Below, in pieces: positions 1 through 6,633 of a stretch of DNA of 14,219 bases (within the stretch, counting starts at the first letter, position 1; each line of letters opens with the position of its first letter). A model generated the notes under the pieces. That model did not search any database. It was not told the origin of the DNA and saw only the letters and a list, made by a program, of their open reading frames with translations. The stretch lies in the NCBI GenBank assembly GCA_964392105.1, contig CAYMPA010000074.1, forward strand, positions 1 through 14,219, given 5' to 3'. The position numbers and the translations under genes were made by a program. The stretch comes from UBA7359 sp964392105 (GTDB taxonomy: Bacteria; Pseudomonadota; Gammaproteobacteria; Eutrophobiales; Eutrophobiaceae).

Positions 1-49
1 ATATATGTTTTTTATATTATATTTGTATTTATATTTTATGATTTATTAA

Positions 50-66
50 CTGGCACGAATATCGCT
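50..66 (+). promoter_or_regulatory. Candidate sigma-54 (RpoN) promoter of the pqq operon
   Basis: The sequence CTGGCACG-AATA-TCGCT matches the -24/-12 consensus YTGGCACG-N4-TTGCW at all but one defined base. The diagnostic GG (52-53) and GC (64-65) are separated by exactly 10 nt. Transcription would begin about 12 nt after the GC, near 77, giving a leader of about 32 nt before pqqA. A competing sigma-70 -10 box (TATAAT, 81-86) lies downstream but has no good -35 at the right distance. No activator gene is in the window, and the upstream 49 bp are very AT-rich. The match is seen; use by RpoN is inferred. Confidence 0.6.
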
Positions 67-108
67 GTAGTAACAATTATTATAATTTAACAACTGAGGA
101 GATTTATT

Positions 109-183
109 ATGAAATGGTCAACACCTGAATACAACGATATCCGCTTTGGCTTTGAAGTAACGATGTATATCAACAACAAATAA
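109..183 (+). CDS. pqqA: PQQ precursor peptide PqqA (24 aa)
   Basis: This is the ribosomally made substrate peptide of PQQ biosynthesis. The 24-residue product begins MKWSTPEYNDIRFGFEVTMY. It carries the invariant Glu16 and Tyr20 in an E-V-T-M-Y context; these two side chains are cross-linked by PqqE and become the PQQ skeleton. The length is typical of the family (about 22-29 residues). A good Shine-Dalgarno (GAGGAG, 96-101) lies 7 nt before the ATG. It is the first gene of the operon and is followed by a strong hairpin terminator, so it is probably made in excess over the enzymes. Identification rests on near-textbook sequence and on the genes that follow. Confidence 0.96.
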   Translation: MKWSTPEYNDIRFGFEVTMYINNK

Positions 184-219
184 TCAATATCTGCTTTAAA
201 AAAGGTTCGATAAGACACT

Positions 220-261
220 ATACCGGGCATTTAGGATTTCCAATATGCCCGGTATTTTTTT
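220..261 (+). terminator. Intrinsic terminator/attenuator between pqqA and pqqB
   Basis: A perfect 11-bp stem (ATACCGGGCAT, 220-230, pairing with 245-255) with a 14-nt loop is followed by a run of seven T (255-261). It lies 37 nt after the pqqA stop and 84 nt before pqqB. Such a site would end most transcripts after pqqA and let some read through into pqqBCDE. Confidence 0.88.
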
Positions 262-344
262 GAGCGTGCTGTTTAATCGCTCCGGTTGACATTCTCATTT
301 ATCATTCCAACACAAAATAAAAAACAATAGTAAGAATAAAGATA

Positions 345-1259
345 ATGCATATACATATATTAGGAAGTGGTGCGGGCGGTGGATTCCCGCAATGGAATTG
401 TAATTGCCATAATTGCAAACGTCTCCGCGCTGGAACAATCAAGAGTTCGGCACGTACACAATCCTCTATTACCATCAGCGGCAATGCTGAAGACTGGGTT
501 TTATTTAACGCATCACCCGATATACGTGCACAAATTGAATCTTTTCCACCGTTACAACCTGCTCGAAAGGTGCGAGATACGGGAATTTGTTCAATTGTGT
601 TATGTGATGCACAAATCGATCATACAACTGGATTGATTATCATGAGAGAACATGACAAACCCTGGGACGTTTATTGCACTTCAGCCGTTCACGAAGATAT
701 GACAACAGGTTACCCTATCTTTAATATGCTCGGACATTTTCGTGGTGTTGATTGGCACGAAGTTAAACCTGATCAATCCAGTTTTACGATCCCGAAGGCT
801 GATAATCTTGTATTTACCGCTGTACCGTTAAAAAGCGAGGCACCGCCCTTTTCTCCACACAGACATAATACCACCCCCGGCGATAATGTTGGTTTCAAGA
901 TTGAAGACACAAAAACCGGTAAAAATCTTTTTTATGCACCTGGCCTGGGTGAAATGGAGGCCCATGTACAACAATACATGGAAGAAGCAGATTGCTTACT
1001 CGTGGATGGTACGGTCTGGACTGACAATGAACTTTCCAATGAAGGCATCAGTGATAAATGTGCAAAGGAAATGGGCCATCTTGATCAGTCCAGCAGAGGC
1101 GGAATCATGGATATACTCAACAGTCTGGAAAAACCTCGTAAGATTTTAATCCATATCAATAATACCAATCCAATTCTTGATGAAGAATCACCTGAACATG
1201 CGCAACTGAAACAGGCGGGAATAGAAGTTTCATACGATGGCATGGATATAAAACTATAA
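345..1259 (+). CDS. pqqB: PQQ biosynthesis protein PqqB, metallo-beta-lactamase fold (304 aa)
   Basis: PqqB is a cytoplasmic metallo-beta-lactamase-fold protein. It is thought to hydroxylate the diamino-acid intermediate cut from PqqA. The N-terminus has the family signature GSGAGGGFPQWNCNC (residues 7-21) with a likely metal-binding cysteine cluster (C19, C21, C24), followed by LFNASPDIRAQ (53-63) and D-A-Q-I-D-H (88-93). As usual for PqqB, the H-x-H-x-D-H metal motif of true beta-lactamases is degenerate. The 304-residue length is normal. The ribosome binding site is weak. A perfect -35 box (TTGACA, 286-291) lies upstream, but no convincing -10 follows it, so an internal promoter is only possible. 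The next gene, pqqC, begins 18 nt downstream. Confidence 0.97.
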   Translation: MHIHILGSGAGGGFPQWNCNCHNCKRLRAGTIKSSARTQSSITISGNAEDWVLFNASPDIRAQIESFPPLQPARKVRDTGICSIVLCDAQIDHTTGLIIMREHDKPWDVYCTSAVHEDMTTGYPIFNMLGHFRGVDWHEVKPDQSSFTIPKADNLVFTAVPLKSEAPPFSPHRHNTTPGDNVGFKIEDTKTGKNLFYAPGLGEMEAHVQQYMEEADCLLVDGTVWTDNELSNEGISDKCAKEMGHLDQSSRGGIMDILNSLEKPRKILIHINNTNPILDEESPEHAQLKQAGIEVSYDGMDIKL

Positions 1260-1277
1260 GCAGAAGGAGAACTATTA

Positions 1278-2012
1278 ATGAGCGCTGAAATTGAAGTTAA
1301 CACACCCTGGTCACTGGAAGAATTCGAACAGAAGCTGCGTGACAAGGCCAAGTATTATCACAGGAACCATGAGTTCCACGTATTAATGAATGAAGGCAAA
1401 CTGGATGAGAAAGCTGTTCAGGGCTGGGTTGCCAATCGTTTTTATTACCAGGTCGCCATTCCTGTCAAGGATGCAGCAATCATATCCAATTGCTGGGATC
1501 GCGAAGTCCGCCGTCACTGGATACAACGCATCATAGATCACGATGGCAACGAAGAAGACTCTGGTGGTATCGAAGCCTGGCTGGAACTAGGTGATGCTGT
1601 TGGCCTATCTCGAGATGAACTCTGGTCACACAAACACCTTTTACCCGGCGTTAAATTTGCCATAGATGCCTATATCAATTTTGCCAAGCAGCAACCCTGG
1701 GAAGTGGCAGCCAGTTCATCATTAACTGAACTGTTTGCACCCACAATACACAAGGATCGCATCGATAACTGGCCGGATAAATATCCCTGGATTGATAAGA
1801 AAAAGGGTTATCGTTATTTCAACAAGCGTCTCACTGAGGCACCACGGGATGTAATCAGAGGTCTTAACATAACACTGGACTATTATAAGACTCGTGAACA
1901 ACAGGAAATGATGCTGGATGTATTGCAGTTCAAGCTGGACGTCCTGTGGACTATGTGTGATTGCATGTGGATGGCCTATATCGAAAAGAAACCGCCTTAC
2001 CACAATGTATAA
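1278..2012 (+). CDS. pqqC: Pyrroloquinoline-quinone synthase PqqC (244 aa)
   Basis: PqqC catalyses the last step of PQQ synthesis, a cofactor-free ring closure and eight-electron oxidation using O2. The protein is all-helical, of the heme-oxygenase/TenA-like fold. It shows H-x-F-H-V-x-M-N-E-G-K-L near residue 31 and NRFYYQVAIPVKDAAIISNC (53-72). By spacing, H88, E151, H158, R161, Y180 and R184 line up with the active-site residues known from Klebsiella PqqC. The length is within the family range (about 235-255). A strong Shine-Dalgarno (AAGGAG, 1264-1269) precedes the ATG. A 44-bp spacer separates it from pqqD. Confidence 0.97.
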   Translation: MSAEIEVNTPWSLEEFEQKLRDKAKYYHRNHEFHVLMNEGKLDEKAVQGWVANRFYYQVAIPVKDAAIISNCWDREVRRHWIQRIIDHDGNEEDSGGIEAWLELGDAVGLSRDELWSHKHLLPGVKFAIDAYINFAKQQPWEVAASSSLTELFAPTIHKDRIDNWPDKYPWIDKKKGYRYFNKRLTEAPRDVIRGLNITLDYYKTREQQEMMLDVLQFKLDVLWTMCDCMWMAYIEKKPPYHNV

Positions 2013-2056
2013 TTGTATATTTAGCACTATGATGTTCAAAAAATAGATACGTAGTT

Positions 2057-2350
2057 ATGCTGAGAGATGATACAGATAAAGTATTAGGGCCTGATGTTAT
2101 TCCCCTAATCCCGACCACCCACCGCCTGCAATGGGAAGAAGCACAGGACTGTCATGTCATTCTCTATCCCGAAGGTATGGTAAAGTTAAATCCAAGTTCT
2201 GCTGAAATTCTGAAACTGTGTGATGGTAGTAATAGCGTCAGCAAAATCATTTCAGAATTGCAGCAGAAATTTTTCGAAGATAATCTTGAAAATGATGTAA
2301 ACCGGTTTCTTGAGGTAGCACATGAAAATGGCTGGATTAGAACAAAATAA
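2057..2350 (+). CDS. pqqD: PqqA-binding chaperone PqqD (97 aa)
   Basis: PqqD is the RiPP recognition element that binds PqqA and delivers it to PqqE. The sequence RLQWEEAQDCHVILYPEGMV (residues 23-42), then L-N-P-S-S-A-E-I-L and a helical C-terminal half ending E-N-G-W-I, is characteristic of the winged-helix PqqD fold. The length is normal. No clear Shine-Dalgarno precedes the ATG, which may mean low or coupled translation after pqqC. The 3' end overlaps the start of pqqE by 29 nt, consistent with the known PqqD-PqqE complex and with their fusion in some bacteria. Confidence 0.95.
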   Translation: MLRDDTDKVLGPDVIPLIPTTHRLQWEEAQDCHVILYPEGMVKLNPSSAEILKLCDGSNSVSKIISELQQKFFEDNLENDVNRFLEVAHENGWIRTK

Positions 2351-3494
2351 AATCCCGCAGCCCTTATGGTTGTTGGCTGAACTTACCTATGCCTGTCCAT
2401 TACAGTGTCCATACTGTTCCAATCCACTGGATATGGCCAATGTAAAAAAGGAGCTGTCTACTGATGACTGGTTTCGGGTTATGCGTGAGGCACGCGCTAT
2501 GGGCGCTACACAACTTGGATTCTCTGGCGGCGAACCATTGGTACGACAAGATTTGGAGGAATTGATTGCAGAAGCAAGACATCTGGGTTTTTATACCAAT
2601 CTGATTACCTCTGGCATCGGCATGGATGAAGAGCGCATCAAGGCATTTAAAGAAGCAGGCCTCGATCATATTCAGGTCAGTTTTCAGGCCAGCAGTGAAG
2701 AATTAAACAATTTTATTGCCGGTACTGATACATATGAACATAAAATAGAGATGGCGCGACTGGTGAAAAAGTACGGTTACCCCATGGTACTCTGTTTTGT
2801 TCTACATCGAAAAAATGAAGACTATGTAAGGGATATTCTGGAATTATCCATTGCGCTTGAAGCAGATTATGTAGAATTAGCCACCACCCAATATTATGGT
2901 TGGGCCTATCACAACAGCGAACAATTATTACCGACCAAGGCACAACTTAAACATGCAGAAAAAGTCGCAAAGGAATACCAGGAAAAGATGAAAGGCAAGA
3001 TGAAGATCTATTATGTTATTCCTGACTACTTTGAGGACAGACCAAAAAAATGTATGGATGGATGGGGCAATGTGTTCCTGACTATTACTCCGGATGGCAC
3101 AGCATTACCCTGTCATGCAGCCAGACAACTTCCTGGTCTGGAATTTCCCAATGTAAAAGAAAATAGTGTGCAATGGATCTGGAATGATTCGCCTGATTTT
3201 AACAAGTTTCGTGGTATGGACTGGATGAAAGAACCTTGCAGATCATGTGATGAAAAAGAAAAAGATTTGGGTGGCTGTCGTTGCCAGGCCTACATGTTAA
3301 CAGGTGATGCACGTAACGCTGATCCGGTTTGCAGTAAATCACCGCACCATCATCAGATCGTTGAACTTGTCGATAAAGTTGATAAATTGTCTGGTAAACC
3401 GGAATTTGAAGAAAAACCGCTTATCTTCAGAAACATGAAAAACTCCAAATCGTTCATCAAGGAACAAGAGACTGAAGTTACTGAAGTTGATTAA
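2322..3494 (+). CDS. pqqE: Radical SAM enzyme PqqE, PqqA cross-linking (390 aa)
   Basis: PqqE forms the C-C bond between Glu and Tyr of PqqA, using S-adenosylmethionine and iron-sulfur clusters. The radical SAM motif C-x3-C-x2-C is at C25, C29, C32, and GFSGGEPLVR follows. The C-terminal SPASM domain, which carries two auxiliary Fe-S clusters, has conserved cysteines in K-K-C-M-D-G-W-G, L-P-C-H-A-A, C-R-S-C-D-E-K, G-G-C-R-C-Q-A and D-P-V-C-S. I chose ATG 2322 because a GAGG (2312-2315) lies 6 nt upstream; ATG 2328 is the alternative. It overlaps pqqD. The tail after the SPASM cysteines is somewhat long and charged. Its stop lies 1 bp from the stop of convergent folP. Confidence 0.97.
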   Translation: MKMAGLEQNKIPQPLWLLAELTYACPLQCPYCSNPLDMANVKKELSTDDWFRVMREARAMGATQLGFSGGEPLVRQDLEELIAEARHLGFYTNLITSGIGMDEERIKAFKEAGLDHIQVSFQASSEELNNFIAGTDTYEHKIEMARLVKKYGYPMVLCFVLHRKNEDYVRDILELSIALEADYVELATTQYYGWAYHNSEQLLPTKAQLKHAEKVAKEYQEKMKGKMKIYYVIPDYFEDRPKKCMDGWGNVFLTITPDGTALPCHAARQLPGLEFPNVKENSVQWIWNDSPDFNKFRGMDWMKEPCRSCDEKEKDLGGCRCQAYMLTGDARNADPVCSKSPHHHQIVELVDKVDKLSGKPEFEEKPLIFRNMKNSKSFIKEQETEVTEVD

Positions 3495-3500
3495 ATCAAC
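3486..3500. repeat. 15-bp palindrome spanning the convergent pqqE and folP stop codons
   Basis: GTTGATT-A-AATCAAC is a perfect inverted repeat with a 1-nt centre. It covers the last pqqE codons, the TAA of pqqE (3492-3494) and the TGA of folP (3496-3498). A 1-nt loop cannot form as an RNA hairpin without opening base pairs and no T-tract follows, so it is not a standard terminator. It may be coincidental. Confidence 0.5.
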
Positions 3501-4323
3501 CTGATCTCATTATTTCCCAAGCAACGTCCGCTGCCTGGCGATTGGGTTTTACATCATGTACACGGAATGTCTTTACACCTGCTTGCACACCTAAAGCGGT
3601 GGTAGCTGTTGATGCACCAATCAATTCAGATGATGTATTAACCGTGCAAATCGTTCCCATAAAACGTTTTCTGCTGGTTCCTAATAAAACGGAATAGCCA
3701 GTATCAACAAATGCCTTTAGGTTATTAAGTAAAGTCAGGTTATGTTCCCGGGTCTTACCAAACCCAATACCTGGATCAATTATGATATTATTTTCAGCAA
3801 TACCTGCTTTTATACACTGTTCAGCACGCCCTTCTAAAAATGATTTTATATCTGAAACAACATCATCATATCTTGGATCGTTTTGCATGGTTTCAGGCGA
3901 CCCTAATAGATGCATAATAATGTATGGACACCTCTTATCAGCACAAAGATTGATTATTTCCGGATCATCATTGCCACCTGTAACATCATTAACTATCGAT
4001 GCACCAGCATCGAGAGCTGCCTCCGCCACTTTTGTTCGAGTAGTATCAATACTTAATTCAACATGTTCAGGTTTTGTCTCGCTAATGGCTTTAATAATAT
4101 GAACCACACGCTCAATTTGTTCTTCTACGCTGACACGCTCCGATCCTGGTCGCGTTGATTCACCACCAATATCGATAATATCAGCACCTTCATCAATCAT
4201 TTGTTTGCCATGATTAACAGCCGTTTCAAGACTATTGAATTGACCACCGTCAGAAAAACTATCAGGCGTAACATTCAAGATACCCATTATGAGGGGACGA
4301 TTATAAAACAATGGGCTCACCAC
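3496..4323 (-). CDS. folP: Dihydropteroate synthase FolP (275 aa), GTG start
   Basis: FolP condenses p-aminobenzoate with 6-hydroxymethyl-dihydropterin pyrophosphate in folate synthesis and is the sulfonamide target. All family motifs are present: GILNVTPDSFSDGG (14-27), DIGGESTRPGS (51-61), S-I-D-T (91-94), V-N-D-V (111-114), DPGIGFGK (183-190), SRKR (217-220) and RVHD (254-257). The pterin and sulfonamide-site loops look unaltered. The GTG start at 4323 gives the usual 13-residue lead into the first motif; the next ATG would begin directly at it. The GTG overlaps the TAG of the upstream antitoxin by 1 nt (TAGTG), so translation is probably coupled. The gene is not beside ftsH or glmM, its usual neighbours, and could be a relocated or second copy. 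Confidence 0.95.
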   Translation of the reverse strand: MVSPLFYNRPLIMGILNVTPDSFSDGGQFNSLETAVNHGKQMIDEGADIIDIGGESTRPGSERVSVEEQIERVVHIIKAISETKPEHVELSIDTTRTKVAEAALDAGASIVNDVTGGNDDPEIINLCADKRCPYIIMHLLGSPETMQNDPRYDDVVSDIKSFLEGRAEQCIKAGIAENNIIIDPGIGFGKTREHNLTLLNNLKAFVDTGYSVLLGTSRKRFMGTICTVNTSSELIGASTATTALGVQAGVKTFRVHDVKPNRQAADVAWEIMRSG

Positions 4324-4658
4324 TATATTTTCAATTGCTCTACATTAATATTAAAGACACCAGCAAGTTTATTTAGAGTAGCCATGCGAAGATTTGTACC
4401 GACACGCTCCATCTGAGCCAGTGCGGATTGTGATATTCCTAATTTTGATGCCACTTGTGACTGGGTCAATTTTTTATATTCTCGCCAGGCACGTGGAAGA
4501 GACATCCCTTCGATAATATTTAATCGTACTACCTCATCAGGAAAATAAATTTCATCCCCCTGTTTTTTTAATAGCAACATAAAATCGTCATAAGGCAATA
4601 CCGCAAAGACAGGCCGGCCATCTTTTTCGATAACTTGATAATCAATATGTCCGCTCAT
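4323..4658 (-). CDS. Xre-family antitoxin with N-terminal Phd-like segment (111 aa)
   Basis: This is the probable antitoxin and autorepressor of the adjacent RelE-type toxin. The N-terminal part (about 1-35, Y-Q-V-I-E-K-D-G-R-P-V-F-A-V-L-P-Y-D-D-F) resembles the Phd/YefM-like start found in this antitoxin family. The C-terminal half is a Cro/C1-type helix-turn-helix (about 56-108; L-T-Q-S-Q-V-A-S-K-L-G-I-S-Q-S-A-L-A-Q-M is the two-helix motif). Its start lies inside the end of the toxin gene (17-nt overlap), so the order is toxin first, as in higBA-like systems. Its stop overlaps the folP start, which places a housekeeping gene in the TA transcript. An 11-bp inverted repeat in front of the operon (4931-4959) is its likely operator. 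Confidence 0.85.
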   Translation of the reverse strand: MSGHIDYQVIEKDGRPVFAVLPYDDFMLLLKKQGDEIYFPDEVVRLNIIEGMSLPRAWREYKKLTQSQVASKLGISQSALAQMERVGTNLRMATLNKLAGVFNINVEQLKI

Positions 4659-4896
4659 CTCGTTTTTTAACCTCTTCTATCCATACAATACGTATCATGT
4701 CTTCTATATTAAAAAAGACCCTAAAACGTCCAACTCTGAGACGATAAGCATATTCATGATTTACCAATGCAGCAGTTTTTTTGCAATTAGGCCAATTTCT
4801 CAGATCCTGTACAGCTCGATAAATGTGTTCCGTCTCTTCCCTGTCTATCCGTTTCATAGATTTAACGGCCCGCTTATTCCATGCGATTTCATACAT
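4642..4896 (-). CDS. RelE/ParE-family toxin (84 aa)
   Basis: This is a small basic toxin of the RelE/ParE superfamily. Members either cleave mRNA at the ribosome or poison gyrase; the sequence alone does not say which. The conserved core Y-R-L-R-V-G-R-F-R-V-F-F (51-62) and the C-terminal V-K-K-R-D-E-R-T-Y (76-84) match the family pattern of beta strands ending in K-R-D-x-x-x-Y. The length is typical and there are no frameshifts, so it is probably functional. It is the first gene of the operon and overlaps the antitoxin by 17 nt. The Shine-Dalgarno is poor. Confidence 0.87.
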   Translation of the reverse strand: MYEIAWNKRAVKSMKRIDREETEHIYRAVQDLRNWPNCKKTAALVNHEYAYRLRVGRFRVFFNIEDMIRIVWIEEVKKRDERTY

Positions 4897-4930
4897 AAAT
4901 TAGAGTATAAGAAATATATAATAATAATTC

Positions 4931-4959
4931 AATATTATAAGTTATATACTTATAATATT
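4931..4959 (-). promoter_or_regulatory. Inverted-repeat operator/promoter of the RelE-Xre operon
   Basis: AATATTATAAG (4931-4941) is repeated as its exact reverse complement at 4949-4959, with a 7-nt spacer. It lies 35-63 bp before the toxin ATG, and each arm carries a TATAAT-like hexamer; on the minus strand TATAAT covers 4939-4934. No convincing -35 is visible. Position and symmetry suit autoregulation by the Xre antitoxin. Confidence 0.6.
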
Positions 4960-4987
4960 AGACAGCTGTTGGAGGGGATGAATAAGC

Positions 4988-5953
4988 CTAATTTGTCAGA
5001 ACATCTACCATATCATCTGTTGAAGTTACCAATTTATCAATCATAGCCGGTTCACCTGCCAAATGACCCGCGTCAGGAACAATGACAAATTTTAAATTTG
5101 CCATGTTTGAATTTACAAGGGCCTGGTGAACTGACCAGGATGATTCTGGAAGACAGGTTAAATCCTTACGACCATGTATGATGCTTATAGGGACATCTGG
5201 TATTCTTGAGACATTGTCAAGTATTTGATTTTCTTTAATAAAATACTTGTTTATTGCATAATGCATTTCTATCTTAACTTCATTGATCAGTTTATCCTGG
5301 TCTTCTTCATCTAAAACATACTCTTCATTCAAACTATGGGTAACGACTCTGCCGGCCCATAATGCCCATGCCTTTGCGACTTCTAGTTGGCTTTCTTTTT
5401 TATCCGATAAAACACGCCGATGTAATGATTCTAATAAGGCAGTCTTTTCACTCTCCTCAAAGATTGTCATCAACTCATGCCAATAATCAGGAAAGATTCG
5501 ATTTACACCATTACTGGTAAACCAGTCAAAATCGCATTGCCGGGCCAAAAATGTTCCTCGTAATATCATGGCTGAAACATGTTGTGGGCATTGCTCTGCA
5601 TAGAGTAAAGCCAGGGTCGCGCCCCAGGAGCCACCAAACAAAATCCATTTTTCGATATTTAATTTGTTACGGATGGATTCGATATCATTGAGAATATCCT
5701 GGGTAGTATTATCTTCAACACTGCCGTTCGGTGTTGAGCGGTTACATCCTCTTTGATCAAAAAGAATTATGCGGTATTTGTCCGGATTAAAATATCGACG
5801 GTGATTTTCATTACAACCTGAACCAGGACCACCATGCAGGAAAATAACAGGAATGCCTGATGGGTTACCTGCTTGCTCAAAATAGATGGAATGTCTATCA
5901 TTTACGATAACATCTGTCGCAAAGGGCTCCCGTTCTGGATAAAGTTCTTGCAA
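4988..5953 (-). CDS. pip: Proline iminopeptidase (alpha/beta hydrolase, S33; 321 aa), TTG start
   Basis: This cytoplasmic serine peptidase releases N-terminal proline from peptides. The oxyanion-loop motif HGGPGSG (40-46), D-Q-R-G-C-N-R-S (66-73), the nucleophile elbow G-G-S-W-G (Ser109), Asp264 in H-G-R-K-D and His297 in D-A-G-H form a complete catalytic triad. The length matches the family (about 310-325). The start is TTG at 5951-5953: it gives the normal N-terminus (M-Q-E-L-Y-P-E), an in-frame stop lies three codons upstream and there is no ATG before the conserved region. No Shine-Dalgarno is visible and the leader is AT-rich. It appears to be a single-gene unit; its 3' side faces the TA operator. 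Confidence 0.93.
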   Translation of the reverse strand: MQELYPEREPFATDVIVNDRHSIYFEQAGNPSGIPVIFLHGGPGSGCNENHRRYFNPDKYRIILFDQRGCNRSTPNGSVEDNTTQDILNDIESIRNKLNIEKWILFGGSWGATLALLYAEQCPQHVSAMILRGTFLARQCDFDWFTSNGVNRIFPDYWHELMTIFEESEKTALLESLHRRVLSDKKESQLEVAKAWALWAGRVVTHSLNEEYVLDEEDQDKLINEVKIEMHYAINKYFIKENQILDNVSRIPDVPISIIHGRKDLTCLPESSWSVHQALVNSNMANLKFVIVPDAGHLAGEPAMIDKLVTSTDDMVDVLTN

Positions 5954-6041
5954 GTTATATTAATATTAAAATCAATTTCAGTTTATTTTACTGAAGGGCT
6001 TCTTTAGAGTCGTGGTATTAAGTGCAGATTTACAATCTATA

Positions 6042-6227
6042 CTATAAAAATAATTTAGCTACAGCAACAATAGCTAGTGTAACAGTAGAACCTACTATAA
6101 ACGGATACCATTTATTTTCAGTTCGCATTTTTTCAATCTCCATAAAAATTTTAGTGATTTCAGCCTGTATTCTGTCGTGATTATCTTCTTTCTCCATTTT
6201 ATTTAACTCATTCATATTTGTACTCAT
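6042..6227 (-). CDS. Small coiled-coil plus C-terminal membrane-anchor protein, copy 2 (61 aa)
   Basis: No function recognised. The N-terminal two thirds is charged and helical with a heptad look (I-Q-A-E-I-T-K-I-F-M-E-I-E-K-M-R-T-E). The C-terminus is one hydrophobic segment (about 42-61, Y-P-F-I-V-G ... A-V-A-K-L-F-L) ending at the stop, so it could be a tail-anchored inner-membrane protein. A good Shine-Dalgarno (GGAG) precedes the ATG. It is a paralogue of the next gene upstream (6301-6581): both begin M-S-T-N and end A-I-V-A-V-x-K-L-F-L, and the last 15-20 nt of both genes are nearly identical. The pair arose by tandem duplication, and the copies have since diverged. Confidence 0.75.
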   Translation of the reverse strand: MSTNMNELNKMEKEDNHDRIQAEITKIFMEIEKMRTENKWYPFIVGSTVTLAIVAVAKLFL

Positions 6228-6300
6228 AATCTATATCTCCATTATTGAATTATGATACCTGCAATCCCAGGCTTAAACCTGTACTCTACTGAAATACATG

Positions 6301-6581
6301 CTATAAAAATAATTTAACTACTGCCACAATCGCCAAGCTAACACTGGCACCGACAACGAAAGGATATAAAGTTGTCTCTTTTATCATTTTGTCTATTTTT
6401 GCNNNNNNNNNNNNNNNNNNNNNNNNNNNNNNNNNNNNNNNNNNNNNNNNNNNNNNNNNNNNNNNNNNNNNNNNNNNNNNNNNNNNNNNNNNNNNNNNNN
6501 NNTTTTGTCTATTTTTGCGCGTATTTCTTCTATTTCCATACGTATTTTTTCGATTTCGAGATTTTCTTTATTTGTACTCAT
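6301..6581 (-). CDS. Small coiled-coil plus C-terminal membrane-anchor protein, copy 1, interrupted by an assembly gap
   Basis: Read literally, this gene is broken by 100 Ns. The 16 nt before the gap (6387-6402) are identical to the 16 nt after it (6503-6518). Merging them gives a continuous 54-codon frame: M-S-T-N-K-E-N-L-E-I-E-K-I-R, then M-E-I-E-E-I-R-A-K-I-D-K, then Y-P-F-V-V-G ... A-V-V-K-L-F-L and a TAG stop (6301-6303). The reconstructed protein has the same plan as the neighbouring paralogue: an acidic heptad-repeat helix followed by one C-terminal membrane segment. The Shine-Dalgarno (AAGGAA) is good. The coil-coding DNA is internally repetitive, which may explain why assembly broke here; extra heptads could still be hidden. 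Confidence 0.7.
6403..6502. other. 100-N scaffold gap flanked by a 16-bp duplicate
   Basis: Exactly 100 Ns, a conventional placeholder length. TTTTGTCTATTTTTGC occurs immediately before and immediately after. Removing the Ns and one copy (116 nt) leaves an in-frame gene, so the two contigs probably overlap. Confidence 0.9.
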
Positions 6582-6633
6582 ATCGATATTTCCTTAATCA
6601 CATTTTAATCCATTGAATCTTTTAAGCAGAATA

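Noticed and set aside
4756..5046. 96-aa open frame on the plus strand over the TA promoter
   Set aside because: It is antisense to the toxin and the iminopeptidase end and crosses the operator; no coding signature.
6387..6518. The 16-bp and 55-bp duplicates around the N runs as direct repeats or target-site duplications
   Set aside because: They touch the Ns exactly on both sides, and merging restores frames, so contig overlap explains them better.
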